A DNA stretch of 64,000 bases from Bacteroidota bacterium (GCA_013390605.1 JACAUB010000001.1:3553361-3617360), one strand, 5' to 3'; counted from the first letter of the stretch, positions 1 to 9,080 are shown. A program made the numbers and translations. The notes: a model not told the origin generated them from the sequence alone.

Positions 1-1
1 T

Positions 2-64
2 ACAGGTTCTAAAATTACGACAAAAGGAGCTTTAGAATTTACAAGGAATTTAATTAATCTATAA
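2..64 (+). CDS. 3' end of a truncated gene (partial)
   Basis: From base 2 the + strand is open for 20 codons and ends in TAA at 62-64. The tail reads TGSKITTKGALEFTRNLINL, which is a plausible protein C-terminus. Its start lies left of the window. It is too short to assign a family, and a chance open frame of this length cannot be excluded. Confidence 0.3.
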   Translation, partial: TGSKITTKGALEFTRNLINL

Positions 65-346
65 CAACGCTCATTTTTATTGCAACGACTCTGGTTAATC
101 TTTTTCAGTAAAAGATTGAATATCGGTTTTCAAAACAGTAATTTTGCTATACTTTAATAAAAACAAATCAACTACTATTTTCTCAATAGAATTAAAAAAA
201 GGATGTTGAATTATATTTTCTCATATGCTCTATAAAAAGTCACCTGTCCAGATTTTTAACAAAGCACGTTGGACTTATCGTTAACAGGATCGAAATAATA
301 CAGGAAATTACTTATACACATACCTGATAATTAATCTATCTATAAG

Positions 347-370
347 TGTCTTATCCTAATATAGGTTGAC
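347..370 (+). repeat. Left terminal inverted repeat of the IS
   Basis: 24-bp terminal repeat starting with TGTC. It pairs with the repeat at 1772-1795 through three identical blocks (TGTC, TCCTAA, GTTGAC). Confidence 0.8.
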
Positions 371-409
371 AAAAGTTAGAATTAATTGTTAATCTAAATC
401 AGGCAAGCA

Positions 410-1671
410 ATGAGAACGTATAATCGTTATTCAGACAAATTTAAACGATCTCTAGTACAAAAAGTAGAGGATGGAAAGATTGGTAAAAAAGAAGCGGAGC
501 TCAAATATGGGATCAAGGGTCATGCTTCAATTAACGGATGGATTCAGAAATATGGTTATTTAAGCCAGCGTACAATGAAAGCCAAAACAGGGAATACAGA
601 ACCAGTTAAAAGTCTGCAGGAACTTGAAGCAGAGAATCACAGACTACGCAAGGATCTGGACATGGAACAACTGCGTAATCGTGCACTGAATGTGATGATT
701 GATATTGCTGAGAAACAGTTTAAGATTCCAATAAGAAAAAAACCTGGAGCCAAACAGTAGAAGATATAAAAGCCACAGAGTCTCATCACCCAGTAGGTGC
801 ACTCTGCTCACTGTTTGGCAAAACCCGTCAGGCATATTATAAAAAAGATAAAGAGGATTTTAAACAGCAGGTCAATAAAGATCTGATTCTCACTATTGTT
901 AAAAGCATACGGGAGAAACAAAAACGTTTGGGAGGGCGCAAACTATGGCACATAGTTTCACAACAAATCCCTACCAATCAACAGATTGGACGTGATGCTT
1001 TTTTTGATTTGTTGCGAGATCAGGCATTACTAGTACACAAGCGAAAAACACGAGCGTATACGACTGATTCGCATCACTGGCTGCACAAATATCCAAACCT
1101 GACTAAAGAATTTATCCCATTAAGACCTAACCAGTTATGGGTAAGCGATATTACTTACATCAGAGTAGAAAAAAAGTTTCTATATCTTTTTTTAATTACC
1201 GATGCCTATTCACGTAAAATCATAGGTTGGCAACTTTCTGATACAATAGAGGCTCACAATGCCGTCTTGGCCTTAAACATGGCCATTAGCCAACTTGCTG
1301 ATGATCATGGAGAGCTCATTCATCACTCTGATCGCGGAATACAATATTGCAGTTTAAAATATGTGAAGTGCCTTAAAAAGCACTATATCAATATCAGTAT
1401 GACGGAAAACGGAGATCCTTATGAAAACGCTATTGCAGAAAGAGTGAATGGTATTCTCAAAACAGAATGGCTCTACGAGATGAGCTTGAAAGGCTATGTC
1501 GATACTAAAAAGGCTATCCAGTCTATTGTAGGTATCTATAATAACGAACGTCCACATTCCAGTATTGAAATGTTAACACCTTCACAAGCGCATCTGATGA
1601 GCGGGGAGTTAAATCGATGCTGGAAATCACACAGGAAAATATCGCCGGGACATATTGCAAAACAACCATGA
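410..1671 (+). CDS. IS3-family transposase OrfAB, made by -1 frameshifting
   Basis: OrfA (410-760, 116 aa) has an N-terminal helix-turn-helix (about residues 8-55) and a leucine-rich coiled coil (about 70-100) typical of IS3 OrfA. OrfB lies in the -1 frame and has no ATG of its own at its beginning. The heptamer A AAA AAA at 736-742 is exactly in phase for a -1 slip of the OrfA frame. Slippage there joins OrfA codon 111 to OrfB and gives a fusion of about 420 aa ending at 1671. OrfB has an rve integrase core with the DDE triad: D in SDITY (codon 1147-1149), D in HHSDRG and E in AERVN. Exactly 35 residues separate the last two, the classic D(35)E. An OrfB-only start such as TTG at 928 would lose the N-terminal part and is unlikely. 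OrfA alone probably acts as the DNA-binding regulator. Confidence 0.9.
736..742 (+). promoter_or_regulatory. Programmed -1 frameshift slippery site (A7)
   Basis: Seven consecutive A bases in the phase A AAA AAA relative to orfA. A -1 slip continues in the orfB frame with ACC TGG AGC and stays open to 1671. Frameshifting of this kind is the known mode of making IS3-family transposase. Confidence 0.8.
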
Positions 1672-1771
1672 AAATGCTTATTTTTGTATTAGTAGAACTT
1701 ATCTTCAGGCTCTTCACTACCCGACTAAAGTTACATTAGTAAACTTTTATCAGGATTATAAAAAGAAAATA

Positions 1772-1795
1772 GTCAACTTTATTTAGGACGTGACA
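1772..1795 (-). repeat. Right terminal inverted repeat of the IS
   Basis: Inverted copy of the left end, ending in GACA. The three conserved blocks keep the same spacing as at 347-370. The bases just outside (AAG) repeat those outside the left end. Confidence 0.8.
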
Positions 1796-1800
1796 AAGGT

Positions 1801-1876
1801 CTAATCCTAATCTGATCCTAATCATATTCTAATCTAACCCTATTCATATTCTAATACTGCATTAGGTGTATATTAG
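1801..1876 (+). repeat. 11-bp periodic array with inverted tail (array 1)
   Basis: Five direct 11-bp units run from 1801 to 1855: CTAATCCTAAT, CTGATCCTAAT, CATATTCTAAT, CTAACCCTATT, CATATTCTAAT. They are followed by two inverted half-units, ATTAG at 1861-1865 and 1872-1876, again 11 bp apart. The array starts 5 bp after the IS end. The related CCTGAT/CTAT text at 321-346 hints that the IS may have landed inside a longer array. There are no spacers and the units are far too short for CRISPR. Confidence 0.6.
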
Positions 1877-2136
1877 ATTTAAAATTGAATAATAAAGAGG
1901 CGATTTTAGAATTTTATGGTAGTCATAGAAGAGTAATCCTATGCTTTTCGAAATGTTATAGAGTGGATGTAGAAACCGTTTCAAGCCATAATCCGAAAAG
2001 AATTCCAGTCTAGACAACCCGAATCTATACAAAAGTAATTAATTTAACTAAAAATGGGTTAATGAATATCGAAATGGGCTTAATAAAAAAAGCGTATCAA
2101 ATTGATACGCTTCAGTAGAATTATTTTTTCATTTTA

Positions 2137-3558
2137 TTAGTCAACAGTAACAATAGGCCAGGGCTTTGCATTTTTAAAGGCTCCACGAGTAAAGTCGGGA
2201 ACATCAACAGAAGTACTCCTGTTTGTAACAGAAAGTTCGCTCAATTCAACGATACTCGACCATGTAGCTGCATCATAAACATCCTGATCTAATGGAAGTC
2301 CATTACGTAAACAGTAGATCAAACGATAATCCATGATAAAGTCCATTCCACCATGGCCACCAACTTTTTTAGCCTTCTCTCCTATTTGACGAGCCAATGG
2401 ATGTTCATATTGTTTCATCAAAGCATCATATTTATCTTTCGGTAGAAATTCATGCGATTCGGGTGCTAAAGCAATACGCATATCAGGATATTTGACTGCC
2501 ATTCCCTTTGTTCCACTTACCATATGAATTCGGCTATATGGACGCGGACTTGTGGTATCATGTTGAATAAGAATAGTTTTTCCATTTATGGTCCGTATAA
2601 CAGTACTATTCATATCTCCAAGTTTATATGTCTGACGGGCTTCAGCAGAATCAGCACCATAATTGTTTTTAGCATAAAGGCTTAATCCATACTGATTGGT
2701 TGACATTGAGGTTAAGTAGTCAAACCGATCACCCCGATTAATACCCATAATCTGAGCAATTGGGCCTAGGCCATGTGTGGGGTACAAATTACCATTGTGT
2801 TTCTTACTATACTCCAGACGCCACATATGATAATATCCATTCTTATCAAATTTGAGTGATCTTAAGTCGTGGTCATAAGCACCTTCAGCATAATAGATAT
2901 CACCAAAAACGCCATTACGAGCCATGTTAAGTGTTGCCAGTTCAAAGAAGTCGTAACAACAATTTTCGAGCATCATACAATGTCGTTGTGTCTCTTCAGC
3001 TGTATCAACCAATTGCCAGCATTCGGCCAAACTCATTGCTGCCGGCACTTCGGTTGCCACATGTTTTCCATGTTTCATGGCATAAACCGCAATTGGAGTA
3101 TGCAAATACCAAGGGGTGCAAGTGTAGATTAAATCAATATCATCACGTTCGCAAAGTCGCTTCCAATCATCTTCGCCGGTAAATTCAAGCGCCTCAGCAA
3201 TTCCTGCTTTGCTAAGCTGCTTGTTTCCACTCTTTACATTATTGGGAACCACATCACAAAAGGCTTTCAATTCAACGCCTTCTATTTGCATTAAGCGATC
3301 TACAGCTCCACTTCCGCGCATTCCAAGACCAATTAAGCCTATGCGAACAGTTTTTAGCGGAGCACATGCAAGCCCCATGACTGATTTCCCTTTAGAAGGG
3401 TGAAGAATACCGGTCTTTTTGATATCGGTTGAAGTTTCTCCCACTAACGTTTTTGCAGCAGCAACTCCGGGAATGGAGGTTAGCCCTAAAGCGGCACCAC
3501 CCAAAGCCGCCATTTTTAAAAAATCACGACGACTGTTATTGTTTTGATCTTCTTTCAT
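2137..3558 (-). CDS. Tat-exported Gfo/Idh/MocA protein, GH109-like (alpha-N-acetylgalactosaminidase family)
   Basis: 473 aa. A twin-arginine signal (SRRDFLK at residues 9-15, then a Gly/Ala-rich stretch) predicts folded export. The NAD-binding Rossmann motif IGLIGLGMRG lies at residues 73-82. The segment HVATEVPAAMS followed by MMLENCCYDF is characteristic of GH109 proteins. These use tightly bound NAD in an oxidation-elimination mechanism to release terminal alpha-N-acetylgalactosamine. Length and layout match that family. It stands alone: the IS and array lie beyond its 3' side, and an AT-rich gap lies upstream. A -7 box (3586-3593, minus strand) sits about 28 bp upstream of the ATG. GH109 membership rests on motif recall. 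A general sugar oxidoreductase of the same superfamily is the alternative. Confidence 0.78.
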   Translation of the reverse strand: MKEDQNNNSRRDFLKMAALGGAALGLTSIPGVAAAKTLVGETSTDIKKTGILHPSKGKSVMGLACAPLKTVRIGLIGLGMRGSGAVDRLMQIEGVELKAFCDVVPNNVKSGNKQLSKAGIAEALEFTGEDDWKRLCERDDIDLIYTCTPWYLHTPIAVYAMKHGKHVATEVPAAMSLAECWQLVDTAEETQRHCMMLENCCYDFFELATLNMARNGVFGDIYYAEGAYDHDLRSLKFDKNGYYHMWRLEYSKKHNGNLYPTHGLGPIAQIMGINRGDRFDYLTSMSTNQYGLSLYAKNNYGADSAEARQTYKLGDMNSTVIRTINGKTILIQHDTTSPRPYSRIHMVSGTKGMAVKYPDMRIALAPESHEFLPKDKYDALMKQYEHPLARQIGEKAKKVGGHGGMDFIMDYRLIYCLRNGLPLDQDVYDAATWSSIVELSELSVTNRSTSVDVPDFTRGAFKNAKPWPIVTVD

Positions 3559-3585
3559 TGATGTAATGTTTTAATCATCCTGAAG

Positions 3586-3593
3586 CAAAGATA
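3586..3593 (-). promoter_or_regulatory. Bacteroidota -7 box (TATCTTTG)
   Basis: Matches TAnnTTTG on the minus strand, 28 bp before the ATG of the GH109-like gene. No clear -33 TTTG was found. Confidence 0.5.
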
Positions 3594-3814
3594 TATTATA
3601 AAAGACATTATACAAACAGAAAAAAGAAGGTTAAATGGGTGACTTTCAATCAAAACAAATGATGTATCTAATCAATTTTAAAGCATTAATCAATGAACCT
3701 TTTATCAGTTAAAGAGATGGCTCAATAATCTTTTTAATCGTAAATAAAAAAGAATAATCAAAAGGCTTAAAAAAAATAAATTTTAATTTATAACACCTCA
3801 AAATACAAAAAAAT
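3594..3814. other. AT-rich intergenic region
   Basis: Between the promoter of the GH109-like gene and the terminator of ppk2. I see no open frame with a credible start and no RNA gene. The base composition is strongly A/T. Confidence 0.5.
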
Positions 3815-3860
3815 TTCAGGCCTAAAGATCACTTTTTATAAAAAAAGAAATAGGCCTGAA
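3811..3860 (-). terminator. Intrinsic terminator of ppk2
   Basis: Inverted arms TTCAGGCCTA (3815-3824) and TAGGCCTGAA (3851-3860) with an AT-rich loop. On the minus strand the hairpin is followed by a U-rich tract (complement of the A-run before 3814). It lies 30 bp after the ppk2 stop. Confidence 0.65.
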
Positions 3861-3889
3861 GTGAAAAACAACATCAAGGTTGAAAGTTG

Positions 3890-4756
3890 TTACTCATTCA
3901 ACAGCTGCTTTTTGCACTCTTCCAGAGCAACCTCTTGTTTTGGGTCTAAATTTGGATACGCCAGATTTAGATCTTCGAGATGCTGCACAATAATTTCTGA
4001 AATAAGTAATCGGGCAAACCATTTCTTATCAGAAGGAATGATAAACCATGGATTACGTTCTGTTGATGTGTTTTGTAAAAGCTCTTCATAACAATCCTGA
4101 TATTGCTGCCAATATCCACGTTCTTTAAGATCGGCTTCTGAGAATTTCCAATTTTTAGATTTATCATCAATTCGTGATAATAAACGCTCTTTTTGTTCCT
4201 CTTTCGAAATATGAAGAAAGAGTTTTATGGTCAAAAATCCATTTTCAGCAAGATATTGTTCATAATTATTAATCTGTTGATAACGGTCTTTCCAGATATG
4301 ATCAGTTATAAGCTCTTCAGGAATATTTTGAGTCTTCAACAAATCGTGAACACGCACAACCAATAATTCCTCATAATAAGAGCGATTAAAAATTCCTATT
4401 TGACCACGTTCAGGCAGGTGTTTATTGGCTCGCCATAAATAATCATGTTTCAGGTCTTCAACTGAGGGTTGTTTGAAACTATACACAGAAGTTCCTTGAG
4501 GATTTAGTCCCGACATTACATGTTTGATAGCACCGTCCTTTCCTGCAGTATCCATTGCCTGAAATATGAGAACAATACCATGTTTACCCTGAGCGTATAG
4601 TTTATCCTGAAGGTTACTAAGTTTCTCTATATTTTTTTCTAATCGAATAAGAGAGTCGTCTTTCGACTTAAAAGAGTTGGTATCATCGGTCTTTATTCTT
4701 GAGAGCTTAAATTTTGATTTAGCTCCATCCTTTACAATAAAATCTTTTATATTCAT
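3890..4756 (-). CDS. ppk2: Polyphosphate kinase 2 family protein
   Basis: PPK2-family phosphotransferase, which uses inorganic polyphosphate to phosphorylate nucleotides (or the reverse). The Walker A-type loop AMDTAGKDG, the following MSGLNPQGTSVYSFKQPS segment, and the FNRSYYEELLVVRVH block with lid-region arginines are diagnostic. About 288 aa from the ATG at 4756, a normal length for single-domain PPK2. An upstream in-frame TTG at 4780 would add 8 residues. I prefer the ATG because TTG is rare and an AG-rich stretch lies before 4756. It is monocistronic with its own terminator. The substrate class (ADP or AMP) cannot be settled by eye. Confidence 0.9.
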   Translation of the reverse strand: MNIKDFIVKDGAKSKFKLSRIKTDDTNSFKSKDDSLIRLEKNIEKLSNLQDKLYAQGKHGIVLIFQAMDTAGKDGAIKHVMSGLNPQGTSVYSFKQPSVEDLKHDYLWRANKHLPERGQIGIFNRSYYEELLVVRVHDLLKTQNIPEELITDHIWKDRYQQINNYEQYLAENGFLTIKLFLHISKEEQKERLLSRIDDKSKNWKFSEADLKERGYWQQYQDCYEELLQNTSTERNPWFIIPSDKKWFARLLISEIIVQHLEDLNLAYPNLDPKQEVALEECKKQLLNE

Positions 4757-4938
4757 CACTCTAATTTTTTTAATATTCAATTTATTTATTAAAAATAGTG
4801 TTTATTAACTACATATCATAGAAAACCTAATCGACTCATTAAAGTTTTGAAAATTCTAATGTTTTATAGTACTGCTATCACCTACTTATTTTTCAGAAAA
4901 CCTTTCTCAGATAAATATTTATAAATGGAAGGATTTAT

Positions 4939-4946
4939 TACTTTTG
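4939..4946 (+). promoter_or_regulatory. Bacteroidota -7 box (TACTTTTG)
   Basis: Matches TAnnTTTG about 90 bp upstream of the HIT-family gene. The region between is AT-rich leader. The -33 element is not evident. Confidence 0.45.
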
Positions 4947-5035
4947 TCTTATCAATCGATTGCAGTAATTACAATTTAAACGAAATAATTTTCTGTAAAC
5001 TACTAAATTTAAGAAACTAACATAAAACAAAACCA

Positions 5036-5458
5036 ATGAAACATGATGAAAACTGTCTTTATTGCATGCGCAATGAATTACAGAAAGAGCTAATGATTGA
5101 AATTTGTGATTTGAAAGCATCAACTCTTTTCTTGTTCAAGGAACAGAGCTACCCTGGGCGCTGCGTAGTCGCCTTTAAAGACCACGTAAACGAGTTATTC
5201 GAGATCAGCGACAATGAGAGAAACCTTCTCATGGAAGACGTAGCACATGTGGCTAAAACGATGAAAAAGACTTTCGCCCCTGTTAAAATAAATTACGGTG
5301 CTTATTCAGATAAATTAGCACATCTGCATTTCCATCTGGTTCCAAAATATGAGAACGGGCTTACTTTCGGAAGTACGTTTGAAATGAATCCTAAAACAAC
5401 ATATTTAACAGAGGCAGCATACAAAGAAATGATAGAAAAGATAAAAGCAAATCTCTAG
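5036..5458 (+). CDS. HIT family protein (histidine-triad nucleotide hydrolase/transferase)
   Basis: 140 aa. The HxHxH triad appears as HLHFHLVPK at about residues 102-110, and the N-terminus has a CLYC pair that may bind zinc. The fold and length match small HIT proteins, which hydrolyse nucleotide phosphoramidates or dinucleoside polyphosphates. It is a single-gene unit: a -7 box lies about 90 bp upstream and a strong hairpin terminator follows 19 bp after the stop. The exact substrate cannot be told from sequence. Confidence 0.88.
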   Translation: MKHDENCLYCMRNELQKELMIEICDLKASTLFLFKEQSYPGRCVVAFKDHVNELFEISDNERNLLMEDVAHVAKTMKKTFAPVKINYGAYSDKLAHLHFHLVPKYENGLTFGSTFEMNPKTTYLTEAAYKEMIEKIKANL

Positions 5459-5476
5459 ATTATATAATCTAAACAA

Positions 5477-5517
5477 AAAAGCCTTACAATCATTTGATTG
5501 TAAGGCTTTTACTTTTT
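5477..5517 (+). terminator. Strong terminator after the HIT gene
   Basis: 15-bp perfect arms AAAAGCCTTACAATC (5477-5491) and GATTGTAAGGCTTTT (5496-5510) with a 4-base loop and a T-rich 3' side. A-runs on the other side may also let it stop transcription from the tRNA side. Confidence 0.8.
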
Positions 5518-5604
5518 GGTACCCGGGGCGGGACTTGAACCCGCACGATCGCAATGATCAAAGGATTTTAAGTCCTTCGTGTCTACCGATTCCACCACCC
5601 GGGC
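5517..5604 (-). tRNA. tRNA-Leu (TAA)
   Basis: Full cloverleaf on the minus strand with acceptor GCCCGGG pairing to CCCGGGT, a T-arm with GGTTCAAGTCC, and a long variable arm as in class II tRNAs. The anticodon loop CTTAAAA gives anticodon TAA. The 3' CCA is encoded (5517-5519), unlike the neighbouring tRNA-Gly. Confidence 0.93.
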
Positions 5605-5618
5605 AAATCCATCTGAAG

Positions 5619-5645
5619 TAAAAAACCCCGCTTATTGCTGCGAGG
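5619..5645 (-). terminator. Hairpin between tRNA-Gly and tRNA-Leu
   Basis: On the minus strand CCTCGC and GCGGGG pair across an 8-base loop and are followed by a run of T (complement of 5619-5625). It lies just after tRNA-Gly and before tRNA-Leu, so it could attenuate cotranscription of the two. Confidence 0.55.
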
Positions 5646-5658
5646 TTCTCAACCTTAG

Positions 5659-5731
5659 AGCGGAAAACGAGACTCGAACTCGCGACCCTAACCTTGGCAA
5701 GGTTATGCTCTACCAACTGAGCTACTTCCGC
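5659..5731 (-). tRNA. tRNA-Gly (GCC)
   Basis: 73-nt cloverleaf on the minus strand. It starts GCGGAAGTAGCTCAGTTGGT, has anticodon stem-loop CCTTGCCAAGG (anticodon GCC) and T-arm GAGTTCGAGTCTC, and ends TTTCCGC plus discriminator T. CCA is not encoded. Confidence 0.93.
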
Positions 5732-5810
5732 ATTGTTTGCTTCGTTGTTGTCGTTTGACTCTGCAAAGATAAGAATTATTTCATTTTTGCAAGCGTTTCT
5801 GAAAAAAAAA

Positions 5811-8438
5811 TCACTTTTTGAGTAAATTTTTTATTCCGTTCAATTTCATTAAGGCCTCAACTGGCGTAAGCGTATCAATATCTGTTTTCAATATTTCATC
5901 CTTAATTTGCTCAAGCAAAGGATCATTCAATTGAATAAAACTTAATTGGAATGCGTCGTTCTCTACCGAGGTTTTTCGGGTAGCTTTTTTAGCTTTTCCA
6001 TATATTTCTTCATTGCTATGACTTTGTTCAAGCTGTTTTAGTACCTGATTGGCTCTGTCTATTACACTTTGTGGCATACCGGCCATTTTTGCAACATGAA
6101 TACCAAAGCTGTGTTCACTTCCACCCGGAAGCAATTTCCGCAAGAATATCACCTTATTTCCTACCTCCTTAACCGACACATGGAAATTTTTAATTCGTGC
6201 CAAGGATGCTGCCATCTCATTTAATTCATGATAATGGGTTGCAAATAAAACTTTAGAATGGAATAGTGGATGGTTGTGCAGATATTCTGCAATAGCCCAT
6301 GCAATAGAAATTCCATCATATGTACTGGTCCCTCTTCCTATTTCATCTAGTAGAATAAGACTTCTATTTGAGATGTTATTCAATATACTTGCGGTTTCAT
6401 TCATCTCTACCATAAAAGTGGATTCACCTGAAGAGATGTTATCTGAAGCCCCAACTCGTGTAAATACTTTATCGACAATTCCAAAAATGGCTTCATCGGC
6501 TGGGACATAACACCCCATCTGTGCCATTAAGACAATCAAAGCAGTTTGACGTAATAATGCGGATTTACCTGACATATTGGGTCCGGTAATCATGATGATC
6601 TGTTGATCTTTATCGTCGAGAGAGACATCATTACCAATATACTTTTCACCAGGCGGCATGTGTTGTTCAATAACTGGATGCCGGCCATTTTTAATGTTCA
6701 AATGATAACTATCATTTATTTGAGGACGAACATAGTGATTGCTGATAGATATTGTTGCAAATGATAACAGGCAATCTAATCGAGCAATTAAGGAAGCATT
6801 TAATTGAATGGGCTCAACATAACCTGCGATTTTAAAAACCAATTCATTAAACAACTGACTTTCCAAACTTATTATCTTTTCTTCGGCTCCTAATATTTTC
6901 TCTTCATAACTTTTTAGTTCATCCGTAATGTATCTTTCCGCATTTACCAACGTCTGTTTCCGGATCCAGGTTTCAGGAACCTTGTCTTTATGCGAATTGG
7001 TAACTTCAAGATAATATCCAAAAACATTGTTATAGCTAATTTTAAGGGAGGTAATTCCTGTTTGTTCAATTTCGCGCTGGAGCATCCTATGTAAATAATC
7101 TTTTCCGGAATAGGCTAGCTCTCGCAATTCGTCTAGCTCGGCAGAAATTCCCTTTGCTATAACATGCCCTTTATTTACTTGTACTGGTGGCTCGTTATGA
7201 ATATATGATTCAATAAGTTCGCACATTACAGGACAGGGATTTATCTGTCCAGCCAATAACTTTAGGGCAGAATTTCCAGAGACCGCGCAAATCTCTTTAA
7301 TAGGTTCCGTGGCCCGAAGTGATCGTGCTAACTGAAGCACTTCGCGTGGATTAATTCGTCCGGTTGATGCTTTGGTTATCAATCGTTCCATATCTCCGAT
7401 CTGACGAATTTGTTGACCCATCTTATCGACGACATCAGGATGTTGATAGAAATAGGTAACTACATCTAATCGCTCATCAATCTTTTTTCGATCCTTTAAT
7501 GGAAGTAGTACCCACATTTTCATTAAACGTGCTCCCATTGGAGAAATAGTTTGATCTATTACATCAATTAATGTTCTGGCCCTTTCGTTGTTTGAATAAA
7601 CCAATTCCAGATTACGAATGGTGAAACGATCAAGCCATACATAATTTTCTTCTTCTATTCGGGTAACCGAACAGATATGTTGAACTTTATCATGCTGGGT
7701 TTCGGCTAAATAATGAAGGGCTGCTCCCCCTGCAATAATTCCTTGATTCAATTCTTCGATACCAAATCCTTTTAACGATGTAGTAGAGAAATGCTTAGTA
7801 AGTAACTCAAATGCAAAATCATACGTAAAAACCCAGTCATCAAAAGTACTTAAGTAGAACTTCTCGCCAAATAATTCAGTAAACTCTCTTCGTTTCGATC
7901 GTTGAACTACCACTTCATTTGGACGATAGGTTTGAAGGAGTTTATCAATTTGGTCATTCGAACCTTGGGTAATATAGAATTCGCCAGTAGAAATATCGAG
8001 AAAAGATATCCCTGAATTTTTTGAATCAAGATGAATACTTGCCAGAAAATTGTTCTCTTTATGGTCCAGTATCTTATCGTTATATGATACTCCTGGTGTA
8101 ACCAATTCAGTTACACCTCGTTTCACAATTGTTTTTGTTAATTTAGGATCTTCTAACTGATCACAAATTGCAACACGATAGCCAGCTTTGACTAGCTTTG
8201 GTAAATATGTATCTAAAGAATGATGGGGAAATCCGGCTAATTCAATATATGACGCCGAGCCATTAGCTCTTCGGGTTAATACAATTCCAAGAATAGACGA
8301 AGCCTTAATAGCATCCTCACCAAATGTCTCATAAAAGTCGCCAACACGAAACAATAATAGTGCATCAGGATATTTTGCCTTGATGGTGTTATATTGTTTC
8401 ATCAAAGGGGTTTCTGCAATTTCTTTTGACTTTGCCAA
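5811..8438 (-). CDS. mutS: DNA mismatch repair protein MutS
   Basis: 875 aa, full length. The mismatch-reading motif of domain I is present as GDFYETF (about residues 32-38). The ABC ATPase core has Walker A GPNMSGKS (about 617-624), then [12 protein letters not shown] (Walker B region) and ATHYHE. The C-terminus carries the short helix-turn-helix region, ending in KNLLKK. MutS binds mismatches and starts repair with MutL. The start used is a TTG at 8438, giving [16 protein letters not shown]. An ATG 12 codons downstream is the alternative, but homologs usually have residues before ETPLMKQY. A -7 box lies 20 bp upstream. It is divergent from the SpoU methyltransferase gene. Confidence 0.97.
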   Translation of the reverse strand: MAKSKEIAETPLMKQYNTIKAKYPDALLLFRVGDFYETFGEDAIKASSILGIVLTRRANGSASYIELAGFPHHSLDTYLPKLVKAGYRVAICDQLEDPKLTKTIVKRGVTELVTPGVSYNDKILDHKENNFLASIHLDSKNSGISFLDISTGEFYITQGSNDQIDKLLQTYRPNEVVVQRSKRREFTELFGEKFYLSTFDDWVFTYDFAFELLTKHFSTTSLKGFGIEELNQGIIAGGAALHYLAETQHDKVQHICSVTRIEEENYVWLDRFTIRNLELVYSNNERARTLIDVIDQTISPMGARLMKMWVLLPLKDRKKIDERLDVVTYFYQHPDVVDKMGQQIRQIGDMERLITKASTGRINPREVLQLARSLRATEPIKEICAVSGNSALKLLAGQINPCPVMCELIESYIHNEPPVQVNKGHVIAKGISAELDELRELAYSGKDYLHRMLQREIEQTGITSLKISYNNVFGYYLEVTNSHKDKVPETWIRKQTLVNAERYITDELKSYEEKILGAEEKIISLESQLFNELVFKIAGYVEPIQLNASLIARLDCLLSFATISISNHYVRPQINDSYHLNIKNGRHPVIEQHMPPGEKYIGNDVSLDDKDQQIIMITGPNMSGKSALLRQTALIVLMAQMGCYVPADEAIFGIVDKVFTRVGASDNISSGESTFMVEMNETASILNNISNRSLILLDEIGRGTSTYDGISIAWAIAEYLHNHPLFHSKVLFATHYHELNEMAASLARIKNFHVSVKEVGNKVIFLRKLLPGGSEHSFGIHVAKMAGMPQSVIDRANQVLKQLEQSHSNEEIYGKAKKATRKTSVENDAFQLSFIQLNDPLLEQIKDEILKTDIDTLTPVEALMKLNGIKNLLKK

Positions 8439-8457
8439 TTTTTATCTTTTTATTTGG

Positions 8458-8465
8458 CAAATTTA
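8458..8465 (-). promoter_or_regulatory. -7 box for mutS (TAAATTTG)
   Basis: Matches TAnnTTTG on the minus strand 20 bp before the TTG start of mutS. It overlaps an inverted repeat TGCCAA/TTGGCA (8434-8459) that spans the start codon. Confidence 0.45.
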
Positions 8466-8504
8466 ATTTATTTGCAGGAATACTCCTTCGAATTCCTTCC
8501 TTTT

Positions 8505-8512
8505 TAACTTTG
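8505..8512 (+). promoter_or_regulatory. -7 box for the SpoU methyltransferase gene (TAACTTTG)
   Basis: Matches TAnnTTTG on the + strand 26 bp before the ATG at 8538, in the 99-bp divergent region shared with mutS. A TTTG at 8471-8474 is too distant to be a normal -33 box. Confidence 0.5.
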
Positions 8513-8537
8513 CAAATTAATAAGATAAAAAAATATT

Positions 8538-9080
8538 ATGCGAAAATTAAAAAATTCCGAACTAGACCGATTAACTGTTGAAGAGTTTAAGGGTGCAAAA
8601 AAATCGCCAATAATAATTGTACTTGACAATATAAGAAGCCAAAACAATATTGGATCAGCCTTTAGAACCAGTGATGCATTTCGACTGGAATCGATCTATT
8701 TATGTGGGATAACAGCAACACCTCCTCATCGTGAAATACATAAAACTGCCTTAGGTGCAGAAAATACGCTTAATTGGCAGTATTTTGAAAGTACTATGGA
8801 GGCAGTTATTCAGCTAAAAGAACAGGGTTATAAAATAATTGCCGTTGAACAAGCAGAGAATAGTACTTTACTTCAGAATTTCAAAGCAACAAACACCGAG
8901 AAAATAGCATTAATATTTGGTAATGAAGTAGATGGAGTTGATCAATCAATTATGGACATATCAGATTCATGCATAGAAATTCCTCAATTTGGGACTAAGC
9001 ATTCACTCAATATAACGGTTTCGATGGGAATCGTTATATGGCAAATTATATCTCAAGGCTCTTTTTTTTCAAAAAAATAA
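8538..9080 (+). CDS. TrmH/SpoU-family RNA 2'-O-methyltransferase
   Basis: 180 aa, a single SpoU (SPOUT) domain without an extra substrate-binding domain. Motif 1 is LDNIRSQNNIGSAFRTSDAF, with the conserved Asn and Arg. Motif 2 is LIFGNEVDGV. Motif 3 is IPQFGTKHSLNITVSMGIV, where Ser-Leu-Asn marks the AdoMet-binding trefoil knot. Such enzymes methylate a ribose 2'-OH of tRNA or rRNA. Size and motif pattern resemble TrmH or TrmL types, but the target base cannot be assigned. It is divergently transcribed from mutS, with no downstream partner on the same strand before the OmpA gene. Confidence 0.9.
   Translation: MRKLKNSELDRLTVEEFKGAKKSPIIIVLDNIRSQNNIGSAFRTSDAFRLESIYLCGITATPPHREIHKTALGAENTLNWQYFESTMEAVIQLKEQGYKIIAVEQAENSTLLQNFKATNTEKIALIFGNEVDGVDQSIMDISDSCIEIPQFGTKHSLNITVSMGIVIWQIISQGSFFSKK

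Larger units (their letters stand above)
347..1795 (+). mobile_element. Complete IS3-family insertion sequence (1449 bp)
   Basis: The element is bounded by imperfect 24-bp terminal inverted repeats. Both ends share the blocks TGTC, TCCTAA and GTTGAC at the same spacing (about 17 of 24 identical). It is flanked by AAG at 344-346 and AAG at 1796-1798, a 3-bp target-site duplication as expected for IS3-type elements. It carries overlapping orfA and orfB joined by a -1 frameshift site. The reading frames, catalytic residues and ends are all intact, so the copy may be active. It sits directly against the left edge of an 11-bp repeat array. Confidence 0.9.

Noticed and set aside
928-1671. Separate OrfB starting at TTG 928
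   Set aside because: It would lose the first part of OrfB, and the in-phase A7 slip explains expression as an OrfAB fusion.
1801-1876. Possible CRISPR array
   Set aside because: Units are 11 bp and contiguous. There are no spacers of about 30 bp, no conserved direct repeats of 24-40 bp and no cas genes. The same holds for 52477-52562.
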